A stretch of 64,000 bases of DNA. Origin: JBFWMG01 sp050251715 (GTDB lineage Bacteria > Desulfobacterota > Desulfovibrionia > Desulfovibrionales > Desulfovibrionaceae). The position numbers and the translations under genes are program-made. The DNA is taken from assembly GCA_050251715.1 (NCBI GenBank), contig JBFWMG010000004.1, forward strand, positions 148,291 to 212,290, in the 5' to 3' direction. Within the stretch, counting starts at the first letter, position 1. Every line of letters starts with the position of its first letter. Below are positions 1-9,666 of the stretch, in pieces. Under the pieces are notes generated by a model, which ran no database searches, was not told where the DNA came from, and saw only the letters and a list, made by a program, of their open reading frames with translations.

Positions 1-90
1 AAGACCTTCTGGCCCTTCCTGCTCTACGGTGTGGTCGTGGGCATCGTGACCAGCGTGTTGGCCTTCGTGGTCCTGCCCGGTACGCTGTAG
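1..90 (+). CDS. lctP: L-lactate permease, C-terminal end (partial)
   Basis: Only the last 29 codons and the TAG stop are in the window. The visible peptide is one hydrophobic segment ending in VVLPGTL, as expected for the last transmembrane helix of a LctP-family permease. Identity is inferred mainly from context: in Desulfovibrio the lactate permease directly precedes the GlcD-like lactate dehydrogenase subunit, which follows here after a 135-bp gap. The protein would import lactate for the operon that follows. Confidence 0.6.
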   Translation, partial: KTFWPFLLYGVVVGIVTSVLAFVVLPGTL

Positions 91-125
91 GATGTGGCTG
101 TAACGTAGTACCCTCACCCCCGTGC

Positions 126-163
126 GTGCGCCGGGGCCGGCCCCATCAAAGGCTCCGGCGCAC
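126..163 (+). terminator. Intergenic hairpin after the permease gene
   Basis: Inverted repeat with arms GTGCGCCGG and CCGGCGCAC around a GC-rich loop. It has no T run, so it is more likely an mRNA-stabilising or attenuating stem inside the lactate operon than a strong terminator. Confidence 0.4.
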
Positions 164-225
164 AAGCAGGGATGCGGCACGCGGATGCGGATAACGAAGC
201 ACACCAACAATCAGGAGTTCGCAGC

Positions 226-1614
226 ATGACCACCTCGCCAACGATCATCAAGGAATTCGAAGCCATAGTCGGCAAGGAAAACGTCCTTTCCGGCGAAGCC
301 GACCGCCATTCGTACGCGTATGACGCGGCAGTTCTCAATCAGGTCGTGCCTGCGCTGGCCGTCATTCCCCGCACCACCGAAGAATTGGGCAAGGTCGTGG
401 CCCTGTGCAACGAAAACGGCATGCCCATCACCGTACGCGGCGCGGGCACCAACCTGTCCGGCGGCACCATCCCGGTCAATACCAACGGTGTGGTGATCCT
501 GACCAACGGCCTCAACAAGATTTTGGAAATCAACGAGCAGGATCTGTACGCCGTGGTCGAACCCGGCGTGGTCACGGCCACGTTCGCGGCGGAAGTGGCC
601 AAGCGCGGCCTGTTCTATCCCCCGGATCCGGGCAGCCAGGCCGTGTCCACGCTCGGCGGCAACGTGGCCGAAAACGCGGGAGGCCTGCGCGGCCTCAAGT
701 ACGGCGTGACCAAGGACTACGTCATGGGCATCGAGTTCTTCGATCCCACCGGCGGGTTGGTCAAGACCGGCTCGCGCACGGTCAAGTGCGTCACGGGCTA
801 CAATCTGGCGGGCCTCATGGTCGCCTCCGAAGGCACGCTCGGCGTGTTCAGCGAAATCACCTTCAAGCTCGTGCCGCCGCCGGCCGCGTCCAAGGCCATG
901 ATGGCCGTGTACGACGACATGGAAAAGGCCTCGGCCACGGTCGCGGCCATCATCGCGGCCAAAATCCTGCCCTGTACCCTGGAATTTCTGGACAACGCCA
1001 CCCTGCGCTACGTGGAGGACTTCCGCCACGCTGGGCTCCCCCTGGACGCTGCGGCCATCCTGCTCATCGAGGTGGACGGCCACCCGGCCCAGGTGGCCGA
1101 GGAAGCTGAAAAGGTGGTGGACATCTGCAAGAAGATCGGCGCGGTTCGCGTGCAGGCCGCCGAAACCGCCGAGGAACGCAACAAGCTGTGGGCGGCGCGC
1201 CGCGACGCCCTGCCTGCCCTGGCCCGCGCCCGGCCCACCACCGTGCTCGAAGACGCCACGGTGCCGCGCTCCCAGATCCCGGCCATGATCCGCGCCATCA
1301 ACGGCATCGCCAAGAAGTACAAGCTCGACATCGGCACCTTTGGGCACGCGGGCGACGGCAACCTGCACCCCACCATCCTGTGCGACCGCCGCGACAAGGA
1401 AGAGTTCCATCGCGTGGAAGCGGCCGTGGACGAGATCTTCGACGTGGCGCTGTCGCTCAAGGGTACCCTGTCCGGCGAACACGGCATTGGCCTCGCCAAG
1501 TCCAAGTGGCTGGAAAAGGAAACCTCCAAGGCGACCATCGCCTACTCGCGCCTCATGAAGAAGGCGATCGACCCCAGGAACATCCTCAACCCCGGCAAGA
1601 TCATCGGAGGCTAA
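226..1614 (+). CDS. FAD-binding lactate/glycolate dehydrogenase subunit (GlcD type)
   Basis: Predicted flavin subunit of a D-lactate dehydrogenase that oxidises lactate to pyruvate in the cytoplasm or at the inner membrane. The 462-residue protein has an N-terminal PCMH FAD-binding domain (RGAGTNLSGG at about residues 66-75) and a C-terminal FAD-oxidase domain with GNLHPT and SGEHGIGLAKS signatures. I chose the ATG at 226 because CAGGAG lies 9 bases upstream; an in-frame ATG at 172 lacks such a site. The stop is one base before the next ATG, so it pairs with the following iron-sulfur subunit, like DVU3027-3028 in D. vulgaris. Substrate stereochemistry is inferred from that homology. Confidence 0.9.
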   Translation: MTTSPTIIKEFEAIVGKENVLSGEADRHSYAYDAAVLNQVVPALAVIPRTTEELGKVVALCNENGMPITVRGAGTNLSGGTIPVNTNGVVILTNGLNKILEINEQDLYAVVEPGVVTATFAAEVAKRGLFYPPDPGSQAVSTLGGNVAENAGGLRGLKYGVTKDYVMGIEFFDPTGGLVKTGSRTVKCVTGYNLAGLMVASEGTLGVFSEITFKLVPPPAASKAMMAVYDDMEKASATVAAIIAAKILPCTLEFLDNATLRYVEDFRHAGLPLDAAAILLIEVDGHPAQVAEEAEKVVDICKKIGAVRVQAAETAEERNKLWAARRDALPALARARPTTVLEDATVPRSQIPAMIRAINGIAKKYKLDIGTFGHAGDGNLHPTILCDRRDKEEFHRVEAAVDEIFDVALSLKGTLSGEHGIGLAKSKWLEKETSKATIAYSRLMKKAIDPRNILNPGKIIGG

Positions 1615-1615
1615 C

Positions 1616-2905
1616 ATGGCCGATCTGCATACCTTGGCCAAGATGCTCCAGGAGCTTGACGACCAGATGGTCGCCTGCATGAAGTGCGGGTTGTGCCAGG
1701 CGGTCTGTCCGGTCTTTGCCGAAACCATGCGCGAAGGCGACGTGACACGCGGCAAGATCGCGCTGCTGGAGAACCTGGCCCACGAAATGCTGGCCGACGC
1801 CGAAGGCGTGCAGGCCAAGCTGAACAAGTGCCTCTTGTGCGGCTCGTGCGCCGCCAACTGCCCCAGCGGCGTGAAGATCATGGACATCTTCCTGCGCGCC
1901 CGGGTCATCGTCAACACCTACATGGGGCTGTCCCCGGCCAAGAAGGCCATCCTGCGCGGCATGCTCACGCGGCCCAGGCTGTTCAACGGCCTGCTGGACC
2001 TGGCCTCCAAGTTCCAGGGGCTCTTCGTCAAGCCCGCCAGCGAGATCATCGGCTCGTCCTGCACGCGGTTCACCACGCCGCTGGGCGACCGCCACTTCAT
2101 GCCGCTGGCCAAGGCGCCGCTGCACGCCACGGTCAAGCCCATGGACACCCCGGCGGGCAAGAGCGGCCTCAAGGTGGCCTTCTACCCCGGCTGCCTGGTG
2201 GACAAGATATTCCCGAACATCGGCCATGCCGTGCTCAAGGTGCTGGCGCACCACGGCGTGGGCGTGTTCCTGCCCGACGGCTGGGCCTGCTGCGGCATTC
2301 CCGCCATCTCTTCCGGCGAAAAGACCGCCTTCGACACGCTGGTCAAAAAGAACCTGGACGCCTTCGCCAACAGCCACTTCGACTACATGGTCACGGCCTG
2401 CGGCACCTGCACGGCCACCATCCATGAGATATGGCCCATGTTCAGCGGCGGCTACCCCGCCGACCTGCGCGACCGCGTCAACACGCTGGCCGCCAAGACC
2501 ATGGACATCAACGCCTTCCTGGTGGACATACTGAAGGTGGAGCTGCCCGAGGCCAAGGGACAGGGCCGCAAGGTCACCTTCCACGACTCGTGCCACCTCA
2601 AGAAGTCCCTGGGTGTGGCGGCGCAGCCGCGCGCCCTGGTCAAGGCCGCGCCCAACACGCAGTTGGTCGAGATGGCCGAGGCGGACCGCTGCTGCGGCTG
2701 CGGCGGCAGCTTCAACCTGTACCACTACGACCTGTCCAAGCGGATAGGCGGCAGGAAGCGTGATAATATTGTCGCATCCGGCGCGGAAATCGTCGCCACC
2801 GGTTGCCCCGCGTGCATGCTTCAGATAAGCGACATGTTGTCCCAAGCGGGGCAAAGCATCAGCGTACGGCACCCGGTTGAATTGTATGCGGAGGGACTGC
2901 GGTAG
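1616..2905 (+). CDS. Iron-sulfur lactate dehydrogenase subunit (GlcF type)
   Basis: Electron-transfer partner of the preceding flavoprotein. The 429-residue protein has two [4Fe-4S] motifs near the N-terminus (CMKCGLCQAVCP and CLLCGSCAANCP, about residues 20-85) and two cysteine-rich CCG domains (WACCGIP near 224 and CCGCGGSF near 360), the heterodisulfide reductase/GlcF plan. It starts one base after the stop of the flavin subunit, implying translational coupling and a two-subunit complex passing electrons from lactate to quinone or another membrane carrier. The acceptor cannot be seen from the sequence. Confidence 0.9.
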   Translation: MADLHTLAKMLQELDDQMVACMKCGLCQAVCPVFAETMREGDVTRGKIALLENLAHEMLADAEGVQAKLNKCLLCGSCAANCPSGVKIMDIFLRARVIVNTYMGLSPAKKAILRGMLTRPRLFNGLLDLASKFQGLFVKPASEIIGSSCTRFTTPLGDRHFMPLAKAPLHATVKPMDTPAGKSGLKVAFYPGCLVDKIFPNIGHAVLKVLAHHGVGVFLPDGWACCGIPAISSGEKTAFDTLVKKNLDAFANSHFDYMVTACGTCTATIHEIWPMFSGGYPADLRDRVNTLAAKTMDINAFLVDILKVELPEAKGQGRKVTFHDSCHLKKSLGVAAQPRALVKAAPNTQLVEMAEADRCCGCGGSFNLYHYDLSKRIGGRKRDNIVASGAEIVATGCPACMLQISDMLSQAGQSISVRHPVELYAEGLR

Positions 2906-2978
2906 GACGCGTTAGGGAAGAGGCACGCCCCGGCCTGCTTCCGGACGTGCCACCCAAACCGTTCCACTGGAGGAGCGC

Positions 2979-5081
2979 ATGTCCAAGAGTTTGTACATTA
3001 CGACAACAGAAACCGTTAGCGGCAAGTCGGCCATATCTTTGGGCGTCATGCAGCTTTTGCTGCGCGACGTCCAAAATGTGGCCTTCTTCCGCCCTGTCAT
3101 GACCATCGATCCGATGGACGGACTTGACTACTACACGCGGCTCATCCGCACGTACTTCAAGCTCGACATCCCCTACGAGGACACCTACGCCTACACCATG
3201 AACGAGGCGCGGGAGATGATCCTCGCGGGCAGGAACGAGGAGTTCCTCGACACCATCCTGGCCAAATACAAGGCGCTGGAGGCCCAGTACGACTTCGTGC
3301 TCTGCCTCGGCACCGACTTCCTCAGCAAGGAGACCTCGTTCGAGTTCGACATCAACGCGGACATCGCCTCCAACCTGGGCACGCCGGTCATGATCGTGGT
3401 CAACGCGGCCAAGAAGACCCACGACCAGGTGATCTCCTCGGTGCAGCATGCCGTGGAATCCTACTGCGAACGCTCGGTGGACGTGATCTCGGTCATCGTC
3501 AACCGCGTGAGCGAGGACGCCGCGGCCATGGTCACGGCCGACGTGCTGGAGTGCATCAAGGGCACGGCCGAACCGCTGGTATACGCCATCCCCGAGGAAC
3601 CCATGCTGGGCAAGCCCACCATGGAGGACGTGCGCAAGTGGCTGGACGCCAAGGTGCTGTACGGCGCCGAGGGCATGAAGACCCAGGTGGACAACCTGGT
3701 CATCGCGGCCATGGAAATGCAGAACTTCCTCGAATACGTGGAGCGCGGCAGCCTCATCATCACCCCCGGCGACCGCGCCGACATCATGCTGTCGAGCATC
3801 AACTGCCGCATGGGCGACACCCTGCCCCATCCTGCGGGTATCCTGCTCACCGGCGGCATCAAGCCCCACCCCCAGGTGGACAGGCTCATCCGCGGGTTCA
3901 AGGAAATGCCGCTGTCCGTGCTCATCACGCGCGGCAACACCTACAAGACCATCCACACCCTGCACGACCTCTATGGCCGCATCGAGCCTGACGACGAGGT
4001 CAAGACCTCGTCCGCGCTCGGCGCCTTCGAGGCCCACGTGGACCAGGACGAGCTGCGCCAGCGGCTCATCACCACGGCCACCAACCGGGTCACCCCGCGC
4101 ATGTTCGAATACGGCCTCATCAGCAAGGCCCAGTCGAACCTCCAGCGCATCGTGCTGCCCGAGGGCGAGGAGGAACGCATCCTGCGCGCCACGGTCATCC
4201 TGCTGCGGCGCGGCGTGGCGCACATCATCCTGCTGGGCAACCCCGACGACCTGCACGCACGCGCGGCACGCCTGGGCCTCGATATCTCCGGCGCGGAAAT
4301 CGTCAACCCCAAGACCGATCCCAAGCTGGAAACCTATGCCAACGCCTACTACGAACTGCGCAAAAAGAAGGGCGTGACCCCGGAACTGGCCCGCGACACC
4401 ATGGACGACCGCGCCTTCTTCGGCACCATGATGGTGCACCTGGGCGACGCGGACGGCATGGTCTCCGGCTCCATCACCACCACGGCGGCCACCATCCGTC
4501 CCGCGTTCCAGATCATCAAGACCAAGCCGGGCGCGTCCATCGTGTCCAGCGTGTTCTTCATGTGCCTGAAGGACCGGGTGCTGGTGTTCGGCGACTGCGC
4601 CGTGAACCCCGACCCCACGGCGGAGCAGCTGGCGGAAATCGCCCTGTCCGCGGCGGAAACCGCGCGCATCTTCGGCGTGGCGCCCAAGGTGGCCATGCTG
4701 TCCTACTCCACGGGCGACTCCGGCAAGGGCGCGCAGGTGGAAAAGGTCATCGAGGCCACGCGCATCGCCCGCGAGCGCGATCCCTACGAAGCCATCGAGG
4801 GGCCCATCCAGTACGACGCGGCCATCGACCCCGACGTGGCGCGCACCAAGATGCCCGACAGCCGCGTGGCCGGGCAGGCCACGGTGTTCGTCTTCCCCGA
4901 CCTGAACACGGGCAACAACACCTACAAGGCCGTGCAGCGCGCCGCCCAGGCCGTGGCCATAGGCCCGGTTCTCCAGGGTCTCAACAAGCCCGTGAACGAC
5001 CTGTCGCGCGGCTGCACCGTGCCCGATATCGTCAACACCGTCGCCATTACCGCCATCCAGGCGCAGGCCATAAAGGAATAG
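2979..5081 (+). CDS. pta: Phosphate acetyltransferase, long form
   Basis: Converts acetyl-CoA and phosphate to acetyl phosphate, feeding AckA to make ATP from lactate-derived acetyl-CoA. At 700 residues it is the long type: an N-terminal BioD-like P-loop domain (TTETVSGKSA near residue 8), a central DRTGG-like regulatory domain and a C-terminal PTA catalytic domain (about 375-700, ending in DLSRGCTVPDIVNTVAITA). The ATG follows GGAGGAGCGC. It lies 73 bp after the iron-sulfur subunit and 5 bp before ackA, the lactate-operon order of D. vulgaris. Confidence 0.97.
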   Translation: MSKSLYITTTETVSGKSAISLGVMQLLLRDVQNVAFFRPVMTIDPMDGLDYYTRLIRTYFKLDIPYEDTYAYTMNEAREMILAGRNEEFLDTILAKYKALEAQYDFVLCLGTDFLSKETSFEFDINADIASNLGTPVMIVVNAAKKTHDQVISSVQHAVESYCERSVDVISVIVNRVSEDAAAMVTADVLECIKGTAEPLVYAIPEEPMLGKPTMEDVRKWLDAKVLYGAEGMKTQVDNLVIAAMEMQNFLEYVERGSLIITPGDRADIMLSSINCRMGDTLPHPAGILLTGGIKPHPQVDRLIRGFKEMPLSVLITRGNTYKTIHTLHDLYGRIEPDDEVKTSSALGAFEAHVDQDELRQRLITTATNRVTPRMFEYGLISKAQSNLQRIVLPEGEEERILRATVILLRRGVAHIILLGNPDDLHARAARLGLDISGAEIVNPKTDPKLETYANAYYELRKKKGVTPELARDTMDDRAFFGTMMVHLGDADGMVSGSITTTAATIRPAFQIIKTKPGASIVSSVFFMCLKDRVLVFGDCAVNPDPTAEQLAEIALSAAETARIFGVAPKVAMLSYSTGDSGKGAQVEKVIEATRIARERDPYEAIEGPIQYDAAIDPDVARTKMPDSRVAGQATVFVFPDLNTGNNTYKAVQRAAQAVAIGPVLQGLNKPVNDLSRGCTVPDIVNTVAITAIQAQAIKE

Positions 5082-5086
5082 AAGTA

Positions 5087-6301
5087 ATGAAGATCCTGGT
5101 CATCAACGCCGGAAGCTCATCCATCAAGTACCAGCTTCTGGATCCCGATACCCGCGAGGTGCTCGTCTCCGGTCTTGTGGAGCGCATAGGCGAGGGCGAA
5201 AGCGCCCTCATCCACAAGATCGCGCCCGGCGGCGACGCGGAAAACGTCATCCGCAGAAACGACCCCATCGCGGACCATGCCGACGGCCTGAAGCAGGTCA
5301 TCGCCCTGCTCACCGATCCCGCCTGCGGCGTGGTGCGCGACGCGTCCGAAATCGCGGCCGTGGGCCACCGCGTGGTGCACGGCGGCGAGGCGTTCCACGC
5401 CCCCACCCTGGTCACCGACGAGGTCATGGCGGCCATCGAGGCGTGCATTCCCCTTGCCCCGCTGCACAACCCGCCCAACCTCACCGGCATCAAGGTGGCG
5501 CAACAGCTGTTCAACGGCGTGCCGCAGGTGGCGGTGTTCGACACCGCCTTCCACCAGACCATGCCCGCCGAGGCGTACCTGTACGCCTTCCCGTACGAAT
5601 ACTACGCCGAGCTGCGCATCCGCCGCTACGGCTTCCACGGCACCTCGCACGCCTACATCGCCAAGCAGGCGGCCAAGATGCTGGGCAAGCCGCTGGGCGA
5701 AACCAACCTCATCACCGTGCACCTGGGCAACGGCTGCTCCATGGCCGCCGTGAAGAACGGCAAGGCCGTGGACACCTCGCTGGGCATGACGCCGTTGGCG
5801 GGCCTCATCATGGGCACCCGCACCGGCGACTTCGACCCCGCCATCATCCCCTACCTTGCCGAGCACAAGGGCATGGACATCAAGGACATAGACGCGGTGT
5901 GCAACAAGCAGAGCGGCCTCAAGGGCATCTGCGGCCACAACGACATGCGCGACATCCACCGCCTGGTGGCCGAGGGCGACAAGCGCGCCGCGCTCGCCCT
6001 GTCCATGTTCTGCTACCGCATCAAGAAATACATCGGCAGCTACTACGCCGTTGTCGGCCCGCTGGACGCCATCGTGTTCACGGCGGGCATCGGCGAGAAC
6101 GATCCCGTGGTGCGCGCCGCCAGCCTGGAAGGGCTGGGCCACCTGGGCATCATCGTGGACAAGGCGGCCAACGACCAGCGCGCCAAGGAACCCCTGGACA
6201 TCACCGGCCAGGACGGCTCGGTCAAGGTGCTGGTCATTCCCACCAATGAAGAGCTGGAAATTGCCCTGCAGGCCAGGGATGTGATCGCCGGCAAAGTATA
6301 A
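5087..6301 (+). CDS. ackA: Acetate kinase
   Basis: Makes ATP and acetate from acetyl phosphate. The 404-residue protein begins MKILVINAGSSSIKYQL, the ASKHA phosphate-1 motif typical of acetate kinases, and carries GFHGTSHAY, HLGNGCSMAA and FTAGIGEND signatures at family positions. The start at 5087 uses AAGGAA inside the end of pta. It is part of the lactate operon and supplies substrate-level ATP needed to activate sulfate. Confidence 0.97.
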   Translation: MKILVINAGSSSIKYQLLDPDTREVLVSGLVERIGEGESALIHKIAPGGDAENVIRRNDPIADHADGLKQVIALLTDPACGVVRDASEIAAVGHRVVHGGEAFHAPTLVTDEVMAAIEACIPLAPLHNPPNLTGIKVAQQLFNGVPQVAVFDTAFHQTMPAEAYLYAFPYEYYAELRIRRYGFHGTSHAYIAKQAAKMLGKPLGETNLITVHLGNGCSMAAVKNGKAVDTSLGMTPLAGLIMGTRTGDFDPAIIPYLAEHKGMDIKDIDAVCNKQSGLKGICGHNDMRDIHRLVAEGDKRAALALSMFCYRIKKYIGSYYAVVGPLDAIVFTAGIGENDPVVRAASLEGLGHLGIIVDKAANDQRAKEPLDITGQDGSVKVLVIPTNEELEIALQARDVIAGKV

Positions 6302-6367
6302 GAAACCCTGCGTTGGTCCGTGCCGCCCTTGCGGCGCGGGCCGATCCTTCTATCCTGGAGGTGGATA

Positions 6368-6997
6368 ATGAGCGTTGCGACAAAACGCATGGAGACGTTT
6401 ACCCAAAAAGCGAAGGCGGTTTCCGCCGTGGTCAACACGGTCAAAACGCCTGACGAGGCCTTCGCCTACGTCGTGGACCTCTGCGACAAGAAGGAGGCAT
6501 GCCAACTGCTGGTGTCAGGCTGCGAAATGGACCTCTCCACCAAGGGCGAGGCGCTGTGCGACAAGAAGCAGACCAAGGTCATCGCCGCCCCGGCCCTGCC
6601 CAAAAAGCAGTTCGAGGCGCTCAAGGCCTTGTGCGACGCCCAGGGATTCGACTGCATCGACTCCGGCCTGCGCAACCACCTGGCCGGTATCGACATCGGC
6701 CTCACCTATGCCGACTGGGGCATTGCCGAGACCGGCTCCCTGGTCATCGATTCCTCCAGCGAGAATCTCCGGCTGACCACCATGGTCAGCGAAATCCACG
6801 TGGCCATCCTGCCCGTGTCCAAGATCAAGGACACCTCCTACGACCAGGAAAAGGCGCTGTCGGGCCTGTTCGGCAAGACGCCGAACTACACGGCGTTCGT
6901 CACCGGCGCCAGCCGCACCGCGGACATCGAACGCGTGCTCGCGCTCGGCGTGCACGGGCCGCTTGAACTGCACATCCTGCTTCTGGAGGACAAATAA
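6368..6997 (+). CDS. LUD-domain lactate utilization protein (LutC-like)
   Basis: A 209-residue LUD domain protein, the LutC subunit type of non-flavin L-lactate dehydrogenases. Visible family features include GLTYADWGIAETGSLV and the later TTMVSEIHVAI segment. The ATG at 6368 follows GGAGGTGGATA, a strong ribosome site; the upstream in-frame ATG has none. It ends one base before the next ATG, so it is coupled to the LutB/LutA-like fusion, corresponding to DVU3032-3033 in D. vulgaris. Together they probably form a second, L-lactate-specific oxidation complex. Confidence 0.88.
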   Translation: MSVATKRMETFTQKAKAVSAVVNTVKTPDEAFAYVVDLCDKKEACQLLVSGCEMDLSTKGEALCDKKQTKVIAAPALPKKQFEALKALCDAQGFDCIDSGLRNHLAGIDIGLTYADWGIAETGSLVIDSSSENLRLTTMVSEIHVAILPVSKIKDTSYDQEKALSGLFGKTPNYTAFVTGASRTADIERVLALGVHGPLELHILLLEDK

Positions 6998-6998
6998 C

Positions 6999-9152
6999 AT
7001 GCAGACCGCAAAAGACCTGAAGGGATACCGGGACGAAATCCAGGAGGCGCTGGACAACGACTTCCTGCGCCAGGCCATGGACAAGTTCGCCAAGGCCTAC
7101 CGCGTGGGCCGCGCCAACGCCTTCAAGGACATGGACGTGCGCGCCCTCATCAAGGAGATCGCCCAGGCCAAGGACGACGCCACCAGCCACCTGGACGAGT
7201 TGTTCATGTCCTTCAAGGCCAAGGCCGAGGCCGCCGGAGCGCACGTGCACCTGGCCAAGACCGCCCAGGAGGCCAACGAGATCATTGCGCGCATCGCCAC
7301 GGACAACGCGTGCAAGAAGATCGTCAAATCCAAGTCCATGACCGCCGAGGAGACGCTGCTCAACCACCACCTGGAGGACAAGGGGCTCGAAGTCATCGAG
7401 ACCGACCTGGGCGAGTGGATCATCCAGCTGCGCCATGAAGGCCCGTCGCACATGGTCATGCCCGCCATCCACCTGTCGCGCTACCAGGTGGCCGACCTGT
7501 TCAGCGAGGTGACCAAAAAGAAACAGGACGCCGAGATCGAACGGCTGGTCAAGGTGGCGCGCCGCGAGCTGCGCCGCCAGTACATCGAGGCGGACATGGG
7601 CATTTCCGGCGCCAACTTCGCCCTTGCCGATTCCGGCACCCTCGGCATCGTGACCAACGAGGGCAACGCCCGGCTGGTGACCACCCTGCCCCGCGTGCAC
7701 GTGGCTCTGTGCGGCCTGGACAAGCTGACCCCCACCCTGCACGACGCCCTGCGCGTGCTCAAGGCGCTGCCCCGCAACGCCACGGGCCAGGCCATCACCT
7801 CCTACGTCACCTGGATCACGGGCGCCAACGAGTGCGAAACGGCCAAGGACGGCAAGAAGGAGATGCACATCGTCTTTCTGGACAACGGCCGCAGCGAACT
7901 GGCCAAGGATCCCATCTTTTCCGAGGTGCTGCGCTGCGTGCGCTGCGGCGCCTGCGCCAACGTCTGCCCGGTGTACCGCCTGGTGGGCGGCCACAAGATG
8001 GGCCACATCTACATCGGCGCCATCGGCCTCATCCTCACCTACTTCTTCCACGGCACGGACGCGGCCAAGAACCTGGTGCAGAACTGCATCAACTGCGGCG
8101 CATGCCGCGACATCTGCGCGGGCGGCATCGACCTGCCCCGGCTCATCAAGGACATCCACGCCCGCATCCAGGACGAACAGGGCCACCCCTTGTCCAGCTC
8201 CCTGCTGGGCAAGATGCTGAAGAACCGCACCCTGTTCCACACCCTGCTGCGCACCGCCTCCAAGTTCCAAAAGCCCGTGGTGGACGGCCAGGGCTTCATC
8301 CGCCATCTGCCCTTCATCTTTGACAAGAAGCAGAACTTCCGCGCCCTGCCCGCCATTGCGGACGTGCCGTTCCGCAACCGGTTCAAGGACATCCAGCCCA
8401 AGCCCGCCGCGCCCAAGCTGCGCGTGGCGTTGTTCTCGGGCTGCGTGCAGGACTTCGTGTACCCCGAGCAGCTGGAGGCCACGGTCAAGCTGCTGACCGG
8501 ACGCGACATCGCGGTGGACTTTCCCATGGACCAGTCCTGCTGCGGCCTGCCCGTGCAGATGATGGGCGAGACCGAGGCGTCCAAGAGCGTGGCCAAGCAG
8601 AACATCGAGGCCATGCGCGCGGGCCACTACGACTATATCCTGACCTCCTGCGCCTCCTGCGCCTCGCACCTCAAGCACAACTACCCCAAGGTGCTGGCCG
8701 ACGAAAAGGACATGGCCGTGGCCGTGCGCCAGTTTGCGGACAAGGTCATCGACTTCAGTTCGTTCATGCGCGACGTGGTGGGCATCGACGCCGAGGCCTT
8801 TGTGAAAACCGGCCCCTCGGTGGCCTACCACGCCCCCTGCCACCTGTGCCGGGGCATGGACGTGGTGGAGCAGCCCCGCGACCTGCTGCGGACCTCGGGC
8901 GTTGATTACCGCCCCGGCGAGGAGGAGGACGTGTGCTGCGGCTTTGGCGGCACCTTCTCCATGAAGTTCCCCGAATTGTCCGAGGCGACCCTGAAAAGAA
9001 AACTGGACAACGTGGAGGCCACCGGTGCACAATTCCTGGTGACGGACTGCCCTGGCTGCGTGATGCAACTGCGCGGCGGCGCACGCAAAAGGGGCTCCGG
9101 CCTCGAAGTGCGGCACATCGCCGAAATCCTGGCCGGCCAATTGAAAAAGTAA
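6999..9152 (+). CDS. Fused LutB/LutA-type iron-sulfur lactate dehydrogenase
   Basis: A 717-residue fusion. Residues about 60-290 form a LUD domain (GISGANFALADSGTLGIVTNEGN); two [4Fe-4S] ferredoxin motifs follow (CVRCGACANVCP near 312, CINCGACRDIC near 364), then two CCG domains (CCGLP near 513, CCGFGGTFS near 645). In Bacillus the LutA and LutB functions are separate proteins; the fused form is the Desulfovibrio arrangement. With the LutC-like protein just upstream it should oxidise L-lactate to pyruvate. The electron acceptor is not evident. The last gene before a good terminator. Confidence 0.9.
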   Translation: MQTAKDLKGYRDEIQEALDNDFLRQAMDKFAKAYRVGRANAFKDMDVRALIKEIAQAKDDATSHLDELFMSFKAKAEAAGAHVHLAKTAQEANEIIARIATDNACKKIVKSKSMTAEETLLNHHLEDKGLEVIETDLGEWIIQLRHEGPSHMVMPAIHLSRYQVADLFSEVTKKKQDAEIERLVKVARRELRRQYIEADMGISGANFALADSGTLGIVTNEGNARLVTTLPRVHVALCGLDKLTPTLHDALRVLKALPRNATGQAITSYVTWITGANECETAKDGKKEMHIVFLDNGRSELAKDPIFSEVLRCVRCGACANVCPVYRLVGGHKMGHIYIGAIGLILTYFFHGTDAAKNLVQNCINCGACRDICAGGIDLPRLIKDIHARIQDEQGHPLSSSLLGKMLKNRTLFHTLLRTASKFQKPVVDGQGFIRHLPFIFDKKQNFRALPAIADVPFRNRFKDIQPKPAAPKLRVALFSGCVQDFVYPEQLEATVKLLTGRDIAVDFPMDQSCCGLPVQMMGETEASKSVAKQNIEAMRAGHYDYILTSCASCASHLKHNYPKVLADEKDMAVAVRQFADKVIDFSSFMRDVVGIDAEAFVKTGPSVAYHAPCHLCRGMDVVEQPRDLLRTSGVDYRPGEEEDVCCGFGGTFSMKFPELSEATLKRKLDNVEATGAQFLVTDCPGCVMQLRGGARKRGSGLEVRHIAEILAGQLKK

Positions 9153-9181
9153 GCGTTCGCCGCGATGACGGCAACACCAAC

Positions 9182-9213
9182 GCGGGACGGCGCATAGCCG
9201 TCCCGCCCGTTTT
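9182..9213 (+). terminator. Rho-independent terminator of the lactate operon
   Basis: Perfect 10-bp stem GCGGGACGGC / GCCGTCCCGC with a 5-base loop, followed by CCGTTTTC. It sits 30 bp after the LutB/LutA-like stop codon. Confidence 0.8.
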
Positions 9214-9225
9214 CAAGGAGGCACA

Positions 9226-9594
9226 ATGTCAGCTGAAGTTCTCAATATAGCCATGCTCCTCGCCATCGGCGTGGGCGTGGGCGTGGGCGCATCGTTTTCC
9301 GGCCTCGGCGGCGGTTTCATCATGGTGCCGCTCCTGCTCTTCATGGGCTTCAACGCCCAAAAGGCCGTGGGCACCTCGTTCCTGGCCATCCTGGTCATCT
9401 CCGTGTCCGCGCTCATCGCGCACAACAAGCTGGCCAACGTGGACTACAGGATGGGCATACTGCTCGGCATTGGCGGGGTGATCGGCGCGCAGATCGGCGC
9501 GCGGCTGGTGGAGCATGTGTCCCAGGCCACCTTCCAAAAGATATTTTCGGGCATACTGCTCGGGCTCGCGTTCTACCTTTTCTTCAAAAAGTAG
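9226..9594 (+). CDS. Half-size TauE/SafE-type membrane protein
   Basis: A 122-residue protein with four predicted membrane segments and the TauE/SafE N-terminal motif GLGGGFIMVPLLL followed by KAVGTSFLAI. The usual family member is about 250 residues with two such repeats, so this is one half. Such half proteins may dimerise to form the anion or organosulfur exporter fold; the substrate is unknown. The ribosome site AAGGAGGCACA precedes ATG 9226, and no frameshift remnant of a second half is visible downstream, so it looks intact rather than truncated. Confidence 0.75.
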   Translation: MSAEVLNIAMLLAIGVGVGVGASFSGLGGGFIMVPLLLFMGFNAQKAVGTSFLAILVISVSALIAHNKLANVDYRMGILLGIGGVIGAQIGARLVEHVSQATFQKIFSGILLGLAFYLFFKK

Positions 9595-9666
9595 GCTATG
9601 GTTCCAAGGGGGGGGCCGCGTGACCTCATGTATCCAAACGACCGTGCGCGCGGAAAGGAGAAAACG

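Noticed and set aside
9226..9594. TauE-like gene as a truncated pseudogene
   Set aside because: Start and stop signals are good and the sequence ends in a regular charged tail; no second-half remnant follows.
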